Source of the DNA: Listeria_A hofi
GTDB taxonomy: Bacteria > Bacillota > Bacilli > Lactobacillales > Listeriaceae
Assembly (NCBI RefSeq): GCF_963575615.1
Contig: NZ_CAUYTL010000011.1
Location: 1-64,000, forward strand
Direction of reading: 5' to 3'
Length of the DNA: 64,000 bases
Below the pieces are notes generated by a model. That model saw nothing but the letters and a program-made list of their open reading frames with translations. It did not search any database and had not been told where the DNA came from. Made by a program: the position numbers and the translations under genes. Shown here piece after piece: positions 1 through 8,351 of this stretch (position 1 is the stretch's first letter; each line of letters begins with the position of its first letter).

Positions 1-71
1 GAGCTAACAGTTCCTACTGCCAAGCCTGTAGTGGACTTTCACCACCTAGCATTTGCGCATGCTGGGCGCAC
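1..71 (-). mobile_element. Group II intron (class C-like), 5' end, continues beyond the left edge
   Basis: Read on the minus strand, the DNA begins GTGCGCCCAGCATG at position 71. It runs through a GGTGGTGAAAGTCCACTAC hairpin and then GGCAGTAGGAACTGTTAGC to the window edge. This matches the layout of group IIC intron 5' ends: a GUGYG start, the domain I GUGAAAGUCC helix, and the GGCAG-AGUAACAGUUAGC segment of the Oceanobacillus iheyensis intron as I remember it. The first intron base lies directly after the T-run of the vanZ terminator, and class C introns are known to insert behind terminator hairpins. The reverse transcriptase ORF and catalytic domain V would lie outside the window. Confidence 0.85.
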
Positions 72-72
72 A

Positions 73-117
73 AAAAAAGATAAAGCATCAATCAGTAACT
101 GATGCTTTATCTTTTTT
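73..117 (-). terminator. Rho-independent terminator of the vanZ-like gene
   Basis: Perfect inverted repeat AAAGATAAAGCATCA / TGATGCTTTATCTTT with a 9-base loop and a minus-strand T-run. The upstream arm encodes the last residues of the VanZ-like protein and the stop codon lies at the start of the downstream arm. The group II intron starts immediately after the T-run. Confidence 0.9.
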
Positions 118-600
118 TATGAGCCACCTTACGAGCAAATAGGCAAGAACTATCCCAAACAAGGCTCCCACGAAATCCAAAATAACGTCTTGAACTAGTG
201 GCGTTCTACCACCTGTTAACATTTGGTGGAATTCATCAAACGCAGCGTATGCGAGAGGAATTCCTGCGCTAAGAGAAAGTACTAACCAGCTTCTTTTTAT
301 AAAAGCACTGAATCCTACAAACAAACTAAAAGCCATAAGTGCATAAGAAAAGAAATGTGCACCTTTGCGTATAAAGAATTCAACAAAAGAACTGTATCCT
401 TTCGCTGCTATACTTATTTCCGAACCAGCATAATGAAAAGATATAGCTGATAATTGCTTTTCGAATGGTTTATTGGCTAGTAGTCTATCTAAACCAGATG
501 TCATAGATTGTTGCTCGTAGGTTTGCGATGAGGAGACAAACAAAATAATAATCATCGCTACAGCTATGCCAATACATAACCAAGATAATCTTCGTTGCAA
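88..600 (-). CDS. VanZ-like membrane protein
   Basis: Small integral membrane protein of the VanZ family. Hydrophobic segments lie near residues 6-24, 70-95, 103-120 and 138-158. The family signature is visible as FDEFHQ followed by R-T-P and QDVILDF. VanZ of Enterococcus gives low-level teicoplanin resistance; the chromosomal homologues are mostly uncharacterised, so no substrate is claimed. An in-frame GTG lies 9 bases upstream at 609, but the AAGGAAG ribosome site is only one base from it. It is spaced 8 bases from a TTG at 600, which I chose (170 aa). Single-gene unit ending in its own terminator. Confidence 0.75.
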   Translation of the reverse strand: MQRRLSWLCIGIAVAMIIILFVSSSQTYEQQSMTSGLDRLLANKPFEKQLSAISFHYAGSEISIAAKGYSSFVEFFIRKGAHFFSYALMAFSLFVGFSAFIKRSWLVLSLSAGIPLAYAAFDEFHQMLTGGRTPLVQDVILDFVGALFGIVLAYLLVRWLIKKDKASVTD

Positions 601-692
601 AAATGCCACTTCCTTACGTGTTTTTCATAACTTTATCATAACAAGATTAAAATTAAATGAAAAACGTTAAGTTTATTAGGATTTTGAGCTCT

Positions 693-727
693 AAAAAAAT
701 GTCAGACACAGCTACCTGACACTTTTT
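693..727 (-). terminator. Terminator of the terC-ktrB unit
   Basis: Minus-strand hairpin GTGTCAG / CTGACAT followed by a run of seven T, just after the ktrB stop. Confidence 0.8.
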
Positions 728-748
728 AGCGGAATTAAAAACCAGATT

Positions 749-2128
749 TCACCCCGTAATAATTTTCTCCTTTGGCAGTCTAATCGCGTTTTTCTTACCA
801 TCTTTAGTGCGGAAGGATAACATCATGTACATTATCCCAATACGCCCGATAAACATAAGCAGGATAATGATAATCTTGCCGAAATAACTCAAATCGGCCG
901 TTATCCCCATCGATAAGCCACAAGTTCCAAACGCAGAAAACACTTCGACCACAATTGCCATCAGTTCTGCCTGTTCTGTGTATCCTAGTATTGTAATTGC
1001 CCCAACACATAGGAGAGTTGCAAAAACAGCTACAGCCAACGCTTTTCGCACATCTTCTTGGTACAATTCACGGCCGAAAATGTAAATATGGTTCCGTCCA
1101 CGGATCACAGAATACAAAAATAAAATCGTAATCGCAAAAGTCGTCGTCCGAATTCCACCACCCACGGAGCTTGGCGATGCTCCGATGAACATTAGTGCTG
1201 AAACCACAAGTAGCGTCGGGTCTGTCAGTGCTGATGTGTCAATCGTTGACAAGCCTGCACTTCTGGACGTTGCGGATAAGAACATCGAGTTAAAGAAGCC
1301 CTCATCAATCGGAGTTCCTTTAAAATAATGCTGACTCTCCATCGCCCAAATTAGCAGTCCACCAATGACAAGCAGTGCCATATAGGTAACCGTCGTCACT
1401 TTTACGAACAAAGAAAAACGGAATGGTATCAAAGTATTCTTTTCGAATAAGAATCGGCGTACTTCAATTAGGACAGGAAAACCAATCCCGCCAGCGATGA
1501 TGAGCAATATCGTAATAAATTGGACGAAGTAATCCGTCACGAACGGCGTCAATGAGTAACCTGTAATATCCACACCAGCATTTGTCACCGCTGAAACCGA
1601 GTTAAATAATCCTTGGAACATTGCCTCACCAACATCGCCTTTATAAAACGGGATAAAATAAATGCCTAGAATCAGTCCACCAATAAACTGGATTCCAAAA
1701 ATCAAAATCAGAATCTCACGTAACATCCGGACCATCCCACTCATTGAAAATTGGTTCGTATCTGTCATAATTAACTGGCGCTGACGTAGCCCAACTCTGC
1801 GCTTCAATAACAAATAAAAGAACGTACTAAGCATCATGACACCAAGGCCACCAATTTGGAAAAGTCCCATTAGCACCCAAATTCCAGCGCGACTGTAAGA
1901 TTCACCAATATTCACCGATGCCAGACCCGTTACACTCACCGAACTCGCTGCTGTAAATAGCGTATCAATGAATGGAATTTTAACACCTGGTTTTTGTGTG
2001 AACGGCATGCTTAGTAGTGCTGTTGCAAATGTAATCGATAGGAAATAAAACGTGATGATGACCTGAATCGGTGTTAGCCTAGACATCCTTGCACGTATTT
2101 TCCCTCGGCGCGAGTTACCACCAATCAT
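749..2128 (-). CDS. ktrB: KtrB/TrkH-type potassium transporter, pore subunit
   Basis: Membrane pore subunit of a Ktr K+ uptake system (459 aa, normal KtrB length). All four selectivity-filter loops are visible: SVTGLAS, SAVTNAGVD, SRSAGLST and FGTCGLSMG, each with its glycine, separated by membrane hairpins. A longer reading frame opens at 2176 inside the upstream terC gene. I chose the ATG at 2128 because AAAGGG precedes it at normal spacing and it lies four bases after the terC stop. KtrB normally works with a cytosolic KtrA regulator, which is not encoded here. Co-transcription with terC is likely, which would link a metal exporter and a K+ channel in one unit. Confidence 0.9.
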   Translation of the reverse strand: MIGGNSRRGKIRARMSRLTPIQVIITFYFLSITFATALLSMPFTQKPGVKIPFIDTLFTAASSVSVTGLASVNIGESYSRAGIWVLMGLFQIGGLGVMMLSTFFYLLLKRRVGLRQRQLIMTDTNQFSMSGMVRMLREILILIFGIQFIGGLILGIYFIPFYKGDVGEAMFQGLFNSVSAVTNAGVDITGYSLTPFVTDYFVQFITILLIIAGGIGFPVLIEVRRFLFEKNTLIPFRFSLFVKVTTVTYMALLVIGGLLIWAMESQHYFKGTPIDEGFFNSMFLSATSRSAGLSTIDTSALTDPTLLVVSALMFIGASPSSVGGGIRTTTFAITILFLYSVIRGRNHIYIFGRELYQEDVRKALAVAVFATLLCVGAITILGYTEQAELMAIVVEVFSAFGTCGLSMGITADLSYFGKIIIILLMFIGRIGIMYMMLSFRTKDGKKNAIRLPKEKIITG

Positions 2129-2132
2129 ATAA

Positions 2133-2894
2133 TTATCCCTTTTGTTTCTCTTTTTTCCTAGCAATAATATAACCACCTAAACCAAGAGCAATCATGACGA
2201 ACCAGAAGGTGATCTCCCACCCTGCTGAATCTGGAAAATGCTCTGATAAAATGCCTACTTGCGGGTTAGCCAATGTAATCACGGCCATTTTCACCCCAAC
2301 CCACCCAACAATCAAGAAGGCGGCTGTTTCTAAAGTAGGGTAACGCTTCAATAATTTCACCACTTGTGTTGCTGCAAAACGAATAACGATTAATCCTGCT
2401 AAACCTCCCAAGAACATCACAGTAAACTGACCCGCACTCATACCACCAATTTCGTATGTACCGATTGCTGGTAAAGTAACCACTAGAGCGGCAGCCGCAA
2501 GCATCGAATCCAAGGCAAAGGCGATATCTGTTAACTCCACGCGTGCCACTGTTCCCCAGAAAGATGCTGGCTTTGGTTCTTTTTCTTCTTTTTCTATTTT
2601 ATTCTTGTTGGTATTTTTGTCCCAAATGTGCTTTATTGCTAAGTAAAGTAAATACAGGGCACCAATCGCTTGTATTTCCCAAAAATTAACTAAATAGGAA
2701 ATAATAAGCATTGCAATCAATCGAAAAACAAAGGCTCCGACCAGCCCATAAAATAAGGCTTTTCGTTGCTGATCATGCGGTAATTTTTTAACAATGACAG
2801 CCATAACAACAGCATTATCCGCTGAAAGTACCCCTTCTAGCACAATCAAAATCAAAAATACCCATATATATTCTCCCCAAATCGAGATATCCAT
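2133..2894 (-). CDS. TerC family membrane protein (paralogue 1)
   Basis: TerC-family integral membrane protein, 253 aa, about seven membrane segments. The conserved acidic motifs in membrane helices are present: EGVLSADNAVVMAV near residue 20 and DIAFALDSMLAA near residue 125. Bacillus TerC proteins act in Mn2+ export and metalation of secreted enzymes. The frame is open from a GTG at 2900, but the G-rich ribosome site fits the ATG at 2894 better. It is closely similar to its neighbour at 3008-3778, indicating tandem duplication. It has no riboswitch of its own and is separated from that paralogue by a terminator, so the two copies are probably regulated differently. Confidence 0.9.
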   Translation of the reverse strand: MDISIWGEYIWVFLILIVLEGVLSADNAVVMAVIVKKLPHDQQRKALFYGLVGAFVFRLIAMLIISYLVNFWEIQAIGALYLLYLAIKHIWDKNTNKNKIEKEEKEPKPASFWGTVARVELTDIAFALDSMLAAAALVVTLPAIGTYEIGGMSAGQFTVMFLGGLAGLIVIRFAATQVVKLLKRYPTLETAAFLIVGWVGVKMAVITLANPQVGILSEHFPDSAGWEITFWFVMIALGLGGYIIARKKEKQKG

Positions 2895-2964
2895 GTCCAC
2901 CCCACCATTTCTTTACTCTCCACTTTACCATATCTTCTACTCTATTTGCTAACTATATATAACG

Positions 2965-2991
2965 GAAAAACTCCCGTAAACGCAACGGGAG
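2965..2991 (-). terminator. Terminator between the two terC genes
   Basis: Hairpin CTCCCGT / ACGGGAG with a T-run on the minus strand, directly after the upstream terC paralogue. Confidence 0.85.
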
Positions 2992-3007
2992 CAAGATTCC
3001 ATTTTTA

Positions 3008-3778
3008 TTAAGCTTTTGCATCTGGATTTTTTTTGGCTGCACGAACAGATATGAGCCAGCCCCATAAGATGATGGCAATCATGACTGCCCAGAATGTTAA
3101 TTTCCAAACAGTTGAGTGTGGGAAGTGCTCTGGGATGATTCCTAATTCTGGATGTGCTAATGTGTAAACAACTAGCTTCACACCGACCCATCCTACAATG
3201 AGGAAGGCAGCTGTTTCAAGAGATGGATATTTTTTCAGTAATTTTACGAATTGTGTTGCAGCAAAACGGATACAGATTAAGCCAACGAGTCCACCGATAA
3301 ACATCACGCTAAATTGTCCCGTATCTAGTCCACCAATTGTGCCCCAGCCTGTTGCTGGAAGTGTAATTGCTAGTGCTACAGCAGCTAACATCGAATCAAT
3401 CGCGAAGGCAATATCGGCAATCTCCACTTTTAAAACAGTTACCCAGAAGCTGGAACCCTTACCTTCCTTCACTTTATGCCCATCGTCTTTACCTTTTGCG
3501 TGCTTCCACATATGGCTAATACAAATATAAAGCAAATATGCAGCTCCAAGCGCTTGAACTTGCCAAACTTCTGCCAAAAAGGAAATTAAGAAAAGAGCTG
3601 CAAATCGGAACACAAATGCGCCAATCAAGCCGTAAAATAGGGCTTTTTTCTGCTGTTCATCCGGTAAATGTTTTACCATAACCGCCATAACAACCGCGTT
3701 ATCGGCCGCTAGAATACCTTCCAAACCAATTAAGACAAGTAAAACCCATCCGTACTCTAAAATCATTGCTGTATCCAA
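3008..3778 (-). CDS. TerC family Mn2+-responsive membrane protein (paralogue 2)
   Basis: Second TerC-family protein (256 aa) with the same motifs, EGILAADNAVVMAV and DIAFAIDSMLAA, and about seven membrane segments. The start is TTG at 3778: AGGAGG stands 8 bases before it, whereas the next ATG is 20 bases from that site. The 5' leader carries a yybP-ykoY riboswitch with a terminator, so expression should rise with manganese. Bacillus relatives (YkoY/MeeY, YceF/MeeF) move Mn2+ outwards and help load exported metalloenzymes. That function is transferred from family knowledge, not shown by this sequence. Confidence 0.92.
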   Translation of the reverse strand: MDTAMILEYGWVLLVLIGLEGILAADNAVVMAVMVKHLPDEQQKKALFYGLIGAFVFRFAALFLISFLAEVWQVQALGAAYLLYICISHMWKHAKGKDDGHKVKEGKGSSFWVTVLKVEIADIAFAIDSMLAAVALAITLPATGWGTIGGLDTGQFSVMFIGGLVGLICIRFAATQFVKLLKKYPSLETAAFLIVGWVGVKLVVYTLAHPELGIIPEHFPHSTVWKLTFWAVMIAIILWGWLISVRAAKKNPDAKA

Positions 3779-3832
3779 ATAAAATTCCTCCTTTTTTCTT
3801 TCAACCGTCGTCAGCGTCTCCTAATCAAACAC

Positions 3833-3872
3833 AAAAAACGAGACCCCTGCCAGATGTTTGGCAAAGGTCTCG
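3833..3872 (-). terminator. Riboswitch-controlled terminator
   Basis: Minus-strand hairpin GAGACCTTTGCC / GGCAGGGGTCTC followed by a T-run, forming the 3' part of the yybP-ykoY element. It ends about 55 bases before the terC start. Confidence 0.85.
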
Positions 3873-3985
3873 CTGACATTTTCATGAAATGTTGATAAAA
3901 CCGATGGATACGATATCCATGTAATGACGACTTTATCTCAGTCTACTAAATAAGACTAACGCTACTCCCCCTTGACGAATGTCAA
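3840..3985 (-). promoter_or_regulatory. yybP-ykoY manganese riboswitch
   Basis: The minus strand shows AAGGGGGAGTAGCGTTAG at the 5' side and GTCAGCGAGACCTTTGCC at the 3' side. These are the conserved core segments of the yybP-ykoY Mn2+ riboswitch. The pairing GTCATTAC / ATGTCAGC and the terminator at 3833-3872 complete the architecture. It precedes a terC gene, the classic partner. Established knowledge: Mn2+ binding stabilises the aptamer and turns transcription on. Confidence 0.92.
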
Positions 3986-4009
3986 AAGTGATATTTGATT
4001 GATAGAAAA

Positions 4010-4039
4010 ATAATATCATAGAATTAGTCCAACTGTCAA
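4010..4039 (-). promoter_or_regulatory. Promoter of the riboswitch-terC transcript
   Basis: Minus-strand TTGACA (4034-4039), 18-base spacer, TATTAT (4010-4015), about 25-30 bases upstream of the riboswitch core. Confidence 0.75.
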
Positions 4040-4161
4040 CAAAGCTTTTCATTGACAGAATGGTGTGTTATTTGACTAAAAATTTATTTTTATTTCATAT
4101 TTAATTTAGCACAGTTTTATCTTTTTTTGCGATACTGGAAAGAAAGAGGGGGGAAATCGAT

Positions 4162-5118
4162 TTGAAGAAAATAATGTTAATACTTGCATCGCTCACATTA
4201 GTCGCCTGCTCCAATGAGAATAGCCAAGAACCTAAAGCAAAGAAGGTTTCTGTGGAATCTCAAGGCCATAAATATAATTATGATGTTGTAACTTCTGCCA
4301 CAACTACCACATTCGGCACGCACCCCGAGGCAAAATTCACACCAGCAGAAAAAGAAGCGCGCATGTTTTGGTCTGTTCAGCCACCGATTGGTATTATCCA
4401 TGGGAATTATTATAAGAATGAGCTTGATTTTGATGGTGGAAATCATGGCATCTTAGAGTTAGTAACAGACAATGATGGCAAGCTAATCCATGTTGAATTT
4501 AACGAGATGGCTGCACCGAACTATTACGAACCAAAGTATGCTAATGCATCGAAACGCCTTTCTGACTATGCTTTTTTCCAAGCCGAGAACACCCGAACAG
4601 ATGACACGTTAGTAACTTGGGTGAATGGCATTACATTTTTAGAAGGTCAGATGCTTGCAGAAAACCGACTAGATGGTAATTTCGAGACAGTAAGAGGTTC
4701 TTCGACTAGTGCTAGAAATGGAATGATGCCGCTTGCTGAGGAAATGAAAGATTGGGTGAAAAAGCCATTTGGATTTTACTATTATGGGATTGCAGAGCCA
4801 CTTGGCAATGGTCTAACAGCGCGTCTACAAGTCGTTACAGCTGATGATAAGATTATTTCTGTAAAGTATGATGAAATATTTGCTGATAACAAAAAGGACA
4901 TTACAGACCCTAAACTACAAGCTTTTTATCGCCAATCCAAATACTATTCGCTAGATTATAGCAAAGAAACCGCCAATGCTTTCATAAAATTCGCAGATGG
5001 CATTGAACAGCAGGTTTTGGGTACACAAAACTTGCTCACTATTCCTAAGCAGGACTACAAAGACTTTCAGAACTACGAAAAATTAGCTCGTAAACTCCAA
5101 GCAGAGATGGATAAATAA
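4162..5118 (+). CDS. Lipoprotein with two related FMN-binding-like halves
   Basis: Exported lipoprotein of 318 aa: K-K after the start, a hydrophobic stretch and the lipobox LVAC with Cys near residue 16. The mature part contains two related halves, each with an L-x-V-T-D-x-D-x-K-I-I-x-V-x-F-D-E-like strand (about residues 94-115 and 224-242). The first half ends in RGSSTSARNGMM, which resembles the SGATxSS segment of FMN-binding domains such as those of the Listeria electron-transfer lipoprotein PplA. The match is imperfect, so FMN attachment is only a suggestion. The start is TTG preceded by a strong GAGGGGGG ribosome site. It is monocistronic and faces a bidirectional terminator. Confidence 0.7.
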   Translation: MKKIMLILASLTLVACSNENSQEPKAKKVSVESQGHKYNYDVVTSATTTTFGTHPEAKFTPAEKEARMFWSVQPPIGIIHGNYYKNELDFDGGNHGILELVTDNDGKLIHVEFNEMAAPNYYEPKYANASKRLSDYAFFQAENTRTDDTLVTWVNGITFLEGQMLAENRLDGNFETVRGSSTSARNGMMPLAEEMKDWVKKPFGFYYYGIAEPLGNGLTARLQVVTADDKIISVKYDEIFADNKKDITDPKLQAFYRQSKYYSLDYSKETANAFIKFADGIEQQVLGTQNLLTIPKQDYKDFQNYEKLARKLQAEMDK

Positions 5119-5119
5119 A

Positions 5120-5159
5120 AACCTAGCGATGAATTTTCTATCCAATTCATCGCTAGGTT
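5120..5159. terminator. Bidirectional terminator
   Basis: Perfect 16-bp inverted repeat AACCTAGCGATGAATT between the convergent lipoprotein and LPXTG genes, with a T-run on the minus side and a weaker one on the plus side. Confidence 0.85.
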
Positions 5160-5162
5160 CTA

Positions 5163-6548
5163 CTATTTTTTACGAGCTAGGAAACCTATAGACGTCAGTG
5201 TTAAAAAAGTACCAATGATGGTAACTAGGCTGTCTGTCGTATCTCCAGTTTGGGGTAATATTTTCATGGCTGGTGGATTCGATGTTTCCTTTTCCTGTAT
5301 AGCGCCTTTCCTCGGTGTTACTTTCACAATCAGCTTTTGCCCTACATATACTTCGCTACTCGGGAGTTTGTTCCATATTTTTAGTTGTTCTGTCGTTGTT
5401 TCGAATTTTTTTGCAATGCTTGGAAGCGTATCTCCTTTTTTAACAACGTATATTTGTAATTCATTATCGCCATCTATCATCGTGCTTACTTCCGGTATCA
5501 CAACGATTGGTTCTGTGCTAGGCTCTGGTGTTACTGGTGGTTTTGTTGCCACTGGCGGATCTGGCGTTACTATTGGCGGCTCAACTGGTGGTGGATTATT
5601 CCCGCTACCTTCACCTTCCCCACCTCCTGAATAATCATTGACAGTTGCATTTCTTGTTTGTTCTTCAATATTTGAACCACCAATTTTAGCGGTATTTTTA
5701 TAGCTGAACTGACCGCCCGCCATTTTCGTTTGGTACGTTATTACGACCGATGTATCGATAAGGTCGCCTAACTCTAAACGAAAACTACGCTTTGAATCCA
5801 GCACCACATTTTCAGTTCTCGTGTACAGTTCTTTTTTATCAGCATCGCGGTACTTTAGTTTTACTGGGCCATAGAGTGATTGTCCTGCTCCCATAATATC
5901 ACTATAATAAGCATCATTTATGTCTTCGAGCGCGTTATTGAGTGTGACCGTCCAATTAATAAGACTGCTATCTTTCGTATCAATTCGTCCTTGCTTAAAT
6001 ACTACAGTCGGCGTAACCGTTCCACCACCTCCATTTCCTACCTTATGAATCATGATATCAAGCGTCGTGTAATCACCGGCCAATGGAAAAGCAATTGAAT
6101 TTGATTGATCCGTTACAATGTTATTTTTGTTAAAATCTGCATAAAAAAACATCGATCCTTTAATATCTATGTGCGTGTCAACAAATGTCGTAAAAGTCAG
6201 TATAATTTTGTTGTTTATCGGATCTACAATCGCCGTTGCTACTGTGTTGCCACTATCATCTTTTAGCAAAAACGGTGCAAAACTGACATATTTCAGTTGC
6301 TCAGGTAATGGTATCGTCATCGTTTCACCGCTATGTACTGCTTGTGTCAATTCCCAATTGTAAACCACTTTCACACGATCATTTTCTTTAAAATCCGTGC
6401 TAGCAACTCCATTTTTATTTTGCATTTCTACATGCGTAAAGAACTGTGAGCCGTAGTCTGTTGCCGCTTTTGCTTCTTGCCCTCCCGTAACCAACACAGA
6501 AATGCTAAACAATAGAACTCCCATTAAAATAAATACTATCTTTCTCAT
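5163..6548 (-). CDS. LPXTG-anchored surface protein with adhesin-like domains and LysM
   Basis: Cell-wall surface protein of 461 aa. Order: signal peptide (residues 1-28, ending AKAA), two collagen-adhesin-like beta-sandwich regions (about 30-300), a proline-rich spacer (about 315-350, PPPVEPP and similar), a LysM domain (about 364-409, YVVKKGDTLPSIAKKF), LPQTGD at about 431, a hydrophobic segment and RKK. Sortase would link it covalently to peptidoglycan while LysM binds glycan, so it has two wall-attachment modes. The frame is open to 6635, but the ATG at 6548 has AAGGGGTGAGGA before it and yields a proper signal peptide. The ligand is unknown. Confidence 0.88.
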   Translation of the reverse strand: MRKIVFILMGVLLFSISVLVTGGQEAKAATDYGSQFFTHVEMQNKNGVASTDFKENDRVKVVYNWELTQAVHSGETMTIPLPEQLKYVSFAPFLLKDDSGNTVATAIVDPINNKIILTFTTFVDTHIDIKGSMFFYADFNKNNIVTDQSNSIAFPLAGDYTTLDIMIHKVGNGGGGTVTPTVVFKQGRIDTKDSSLINWTVTLNNALEDINDAYYSDIMGAGQSLYGPVKLKYRDADKKELYTRTENVVLDSKRSFRLELGDLIDTSVVITYQTKMAGGQFSYKNTAKIGGSNIEEQTRNATVNDYSGGGEGEGSGNNPPPVEPPIVTPDPPVATKPPVTPEPSTEPIVVIPEVSTMIDGDNELQIYVVKKGDTLPSIAKKFETTTEQLKIWNKLPSSEVYVGQKLIVKVTPRKGAIQEKETSNPPAMKILPQTGDTTDSLVTIIGTFLTLTSIGFLARKK

Positions 6549-6606
6549 TTCCTCACCCCTTAATGTAATATAAATTTCATTTTCCCTTGTTTTTTCTTTT
6601 GAAACA

Positions 6607-6632
6607 CAAAAAGAGCCCAAAATAGGCTCTTT
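6607..6632 (-). terminator. Terminator of prfC
   Basis: Minus-strand AAAGAGCC / GGGCTCTTTTT hairpin right behind the prfC stop. Confidence 0.8.
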
Positions 6633-6638
6633 CATGAT

Positions 6639-8207
6639 TTATAGCAAGGATGTTAATTCAATATCTGGGTTCTTATCGTGGAACCAGTTTAATGCGAATT
6701 CATTTTCAAATAGGAATAATGGCTTGTCGAAACGATCTTTTACGAGCATGCTTCGTTGTGTAGATAGTTTTTCATCCACGTCTTCTTCTTTGATCCAGCG
6801 CGCAATTTTCGAACCGATGGGCTCCATTCGAATCTCAGAATTATATTCATTGTTCATGCGGTGTTCAAAAACTTCAAATTGCAGTTGGCCAACTGCACCG
6901 ATAATGTAATCTTCCATACGCCACGTTTTGAAAAGCTGAATCGCACCTTCTTGAACGAGCTGCTCAACTCCTTTGTGGAAATGCTTTTGCTTCATCACAT
7001 TTTTTGCAGAGACTTTCATGAACAGTTCCGGCGTAAATTGTGGTAGTTTTTCATATTGAAGCGTCTTGCTAGCATTCGTAATCGTATCGCCAATTTGATA
7101 ATTCCCTGTATCGTATAAACCAATAATATCCCCAGCAACTGCGGTATTAACAGTTTCACGATCATCTGCCATAAATTGCGTCGAATTACCAAGTTTAATC
7201 GGCTTGCCGGTACGTGTTAAGTTCACGGACATGCCCCGTTCAAATTCACCCGAACAAATGCGCACAAACGCAATCCGGTCACGATGTGCTGGGTTCATGT
7301 TTGCTTGGATTTTAAAGATAAAACCAGAAAATTTGTCCATATAAGGGTTTATTTCACCTTCATTAGATTGGCGAGGTTGTGGTGCTGGCGCAAAGTTTAC
7401 ATACGTTTTCAAGAATGTTTCCACACCAAAATTTGTTAAGGCACTACCGAAAAATACTGGTGTTAGTTCACCCGCGGCAATGCGCTCTTCACTGAAATCA
7501 TTGCCAGCTTCATCTAGCAACATAATCTCCTCAAGCGCTTGTTCATAATAGCTGGAATTTTGAATCACATGCGGCTCCACTAAATCACCATTTTCACCAA
7601 GAGGTAAGAAGCGTTCGTCACCTTCCACACGGTATTGTTCCACTTGACGGTGATAGCGATCATATAGCCCACCAAGCTCTTTACCCATACCAATCGGCCA
7701 GTTCATTGGATACGATTCGATGCCCAAAACTTCTTCCAATTCGGCAAGCAATTCAAGTGGCGCTTTTCCTTGACGGTCCATTTTGTTGATAAAAGTAAAA
7801 ATAGGAATACCACGCATCCGACAAACTTTGAAGAGTTTCAAGGTTTGTGCCTCAATCCCTTTCGCGCTATCAATAACCATGACCGCACTATCGACCGCCA
7901 TCAACGTTCGATACGTATCTTCACTAAAATCCGAGTGACCCGGTGTATCCAAAATATTAATCCGTGAACCTTCATAATCAAATTGCATTACCGAACTCGT
8001 CACCGAAATACCACGCTGTTTCTCGATTTCCATCCAGTCACTCGTCGCAAACTTACCCGACTTCTTCCCTTTGACTGTTCCCGCTGAGCGTATCGCCCCA
8101 CCAAAAAGCAATAACTGCTCAGTAATCGTTGTTTTCCCAGCATCCGGATGAGATATAATTGCAAAAGTTTTGCGCGAAGCAACTTCTTTTTTCAAATCTT
8201 GAACCAT
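6639..8207 (-). CDS. prfC: Peptide chain release factor 3
   Basis: Translational GTPase RF3, which removes RF1/RF2 from the ribosome after termination. The G motifs are clear near the N-terminus: SHPDAGKTTITE (P-loop), DTPGHSDFSEDTYR (G3) and FINKMDR (G4). EF-Tu-like domain II and an RF3 C-terminal domain follow. Length is 522 aa, the usual size. An in-frame upstream ATG exists at 8234, but AGGAGG stands 9 bases before the ATG at 8207. Monocistronic with its own terminator. Confidence 0.97.
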   Translation of the reverse strand: MVQDLKKEVASRKTFAIISHPDAGKTTITEQLLLFGGAIRSAGTVKGKKSGKFATSDWMEIEKQRGISVTSSVMQFDYEGSRINILDTPGHSDFSEDTYRTLMAVDSAVMVIDSAKGIEAQTLKLFKVCRMRGIPIFTFINKMDRQGKAPLELLAELEEVLGIESYPMNWPIGMGKELGGLYDRYHRQVEQYRVEGDERFLPLGENGDLVEPHVIQNSSYYEQALEEIMLLDEAGNDFSEERIAAGELTPVFFGSALTNFGVETFLKTYVNFAPAPQPRQSNEGEINPYMDKFSGFIFKIQANMNPAHRDRIAFVRICSGEFERGMSVNLTRTGKPIKLGNSTQFMADDRETVNTAVAGDIIGLYDTGNYQIGDTITNASKTLQYEKLPQFTPELFMKVSAKNVMKQKHFHKGVEQLVQEGAIQLFKTWRMEDYIIGAVGQLQFEVFEHRMNNEYNSEIRMEPIGSKIARWIKEEDVDEKLSTQRSMLVKDRFDKPLFLFENEFALNWFHDKNPDIELTSLL

Positions 8208-8296
8208 TTTCAAATTCCTCCTAGACATACTCACATTTCCTTAGTATATCATATCCAGACGTTTTTGAGATAGTTTTTGGAAAAAATAATATGTAG

Positions 8297-8345
8297 AAAA
8301 TGAAGCTAAATATCGACGCTTTATTGTGTCTATACTTAGCTTCAT
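8297..8345 (-). terminator. Terminator of the pullulanase gene
   Basis: Minus-strand TGAAGCTAA ... TTAGCTTCA hairpin followed by TTTTCTAC, just after the stop at 8352. Confidence 0.7.
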
Positions 8346-8351
8346 ACAAGT

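Noticed and set aside
5215..5634. Plus-strand open frame opposite the LPXTG gene
   Set aside because: Mirror of the proline-rich and LysM coding region; codon pattern follows the minus-strand gene.
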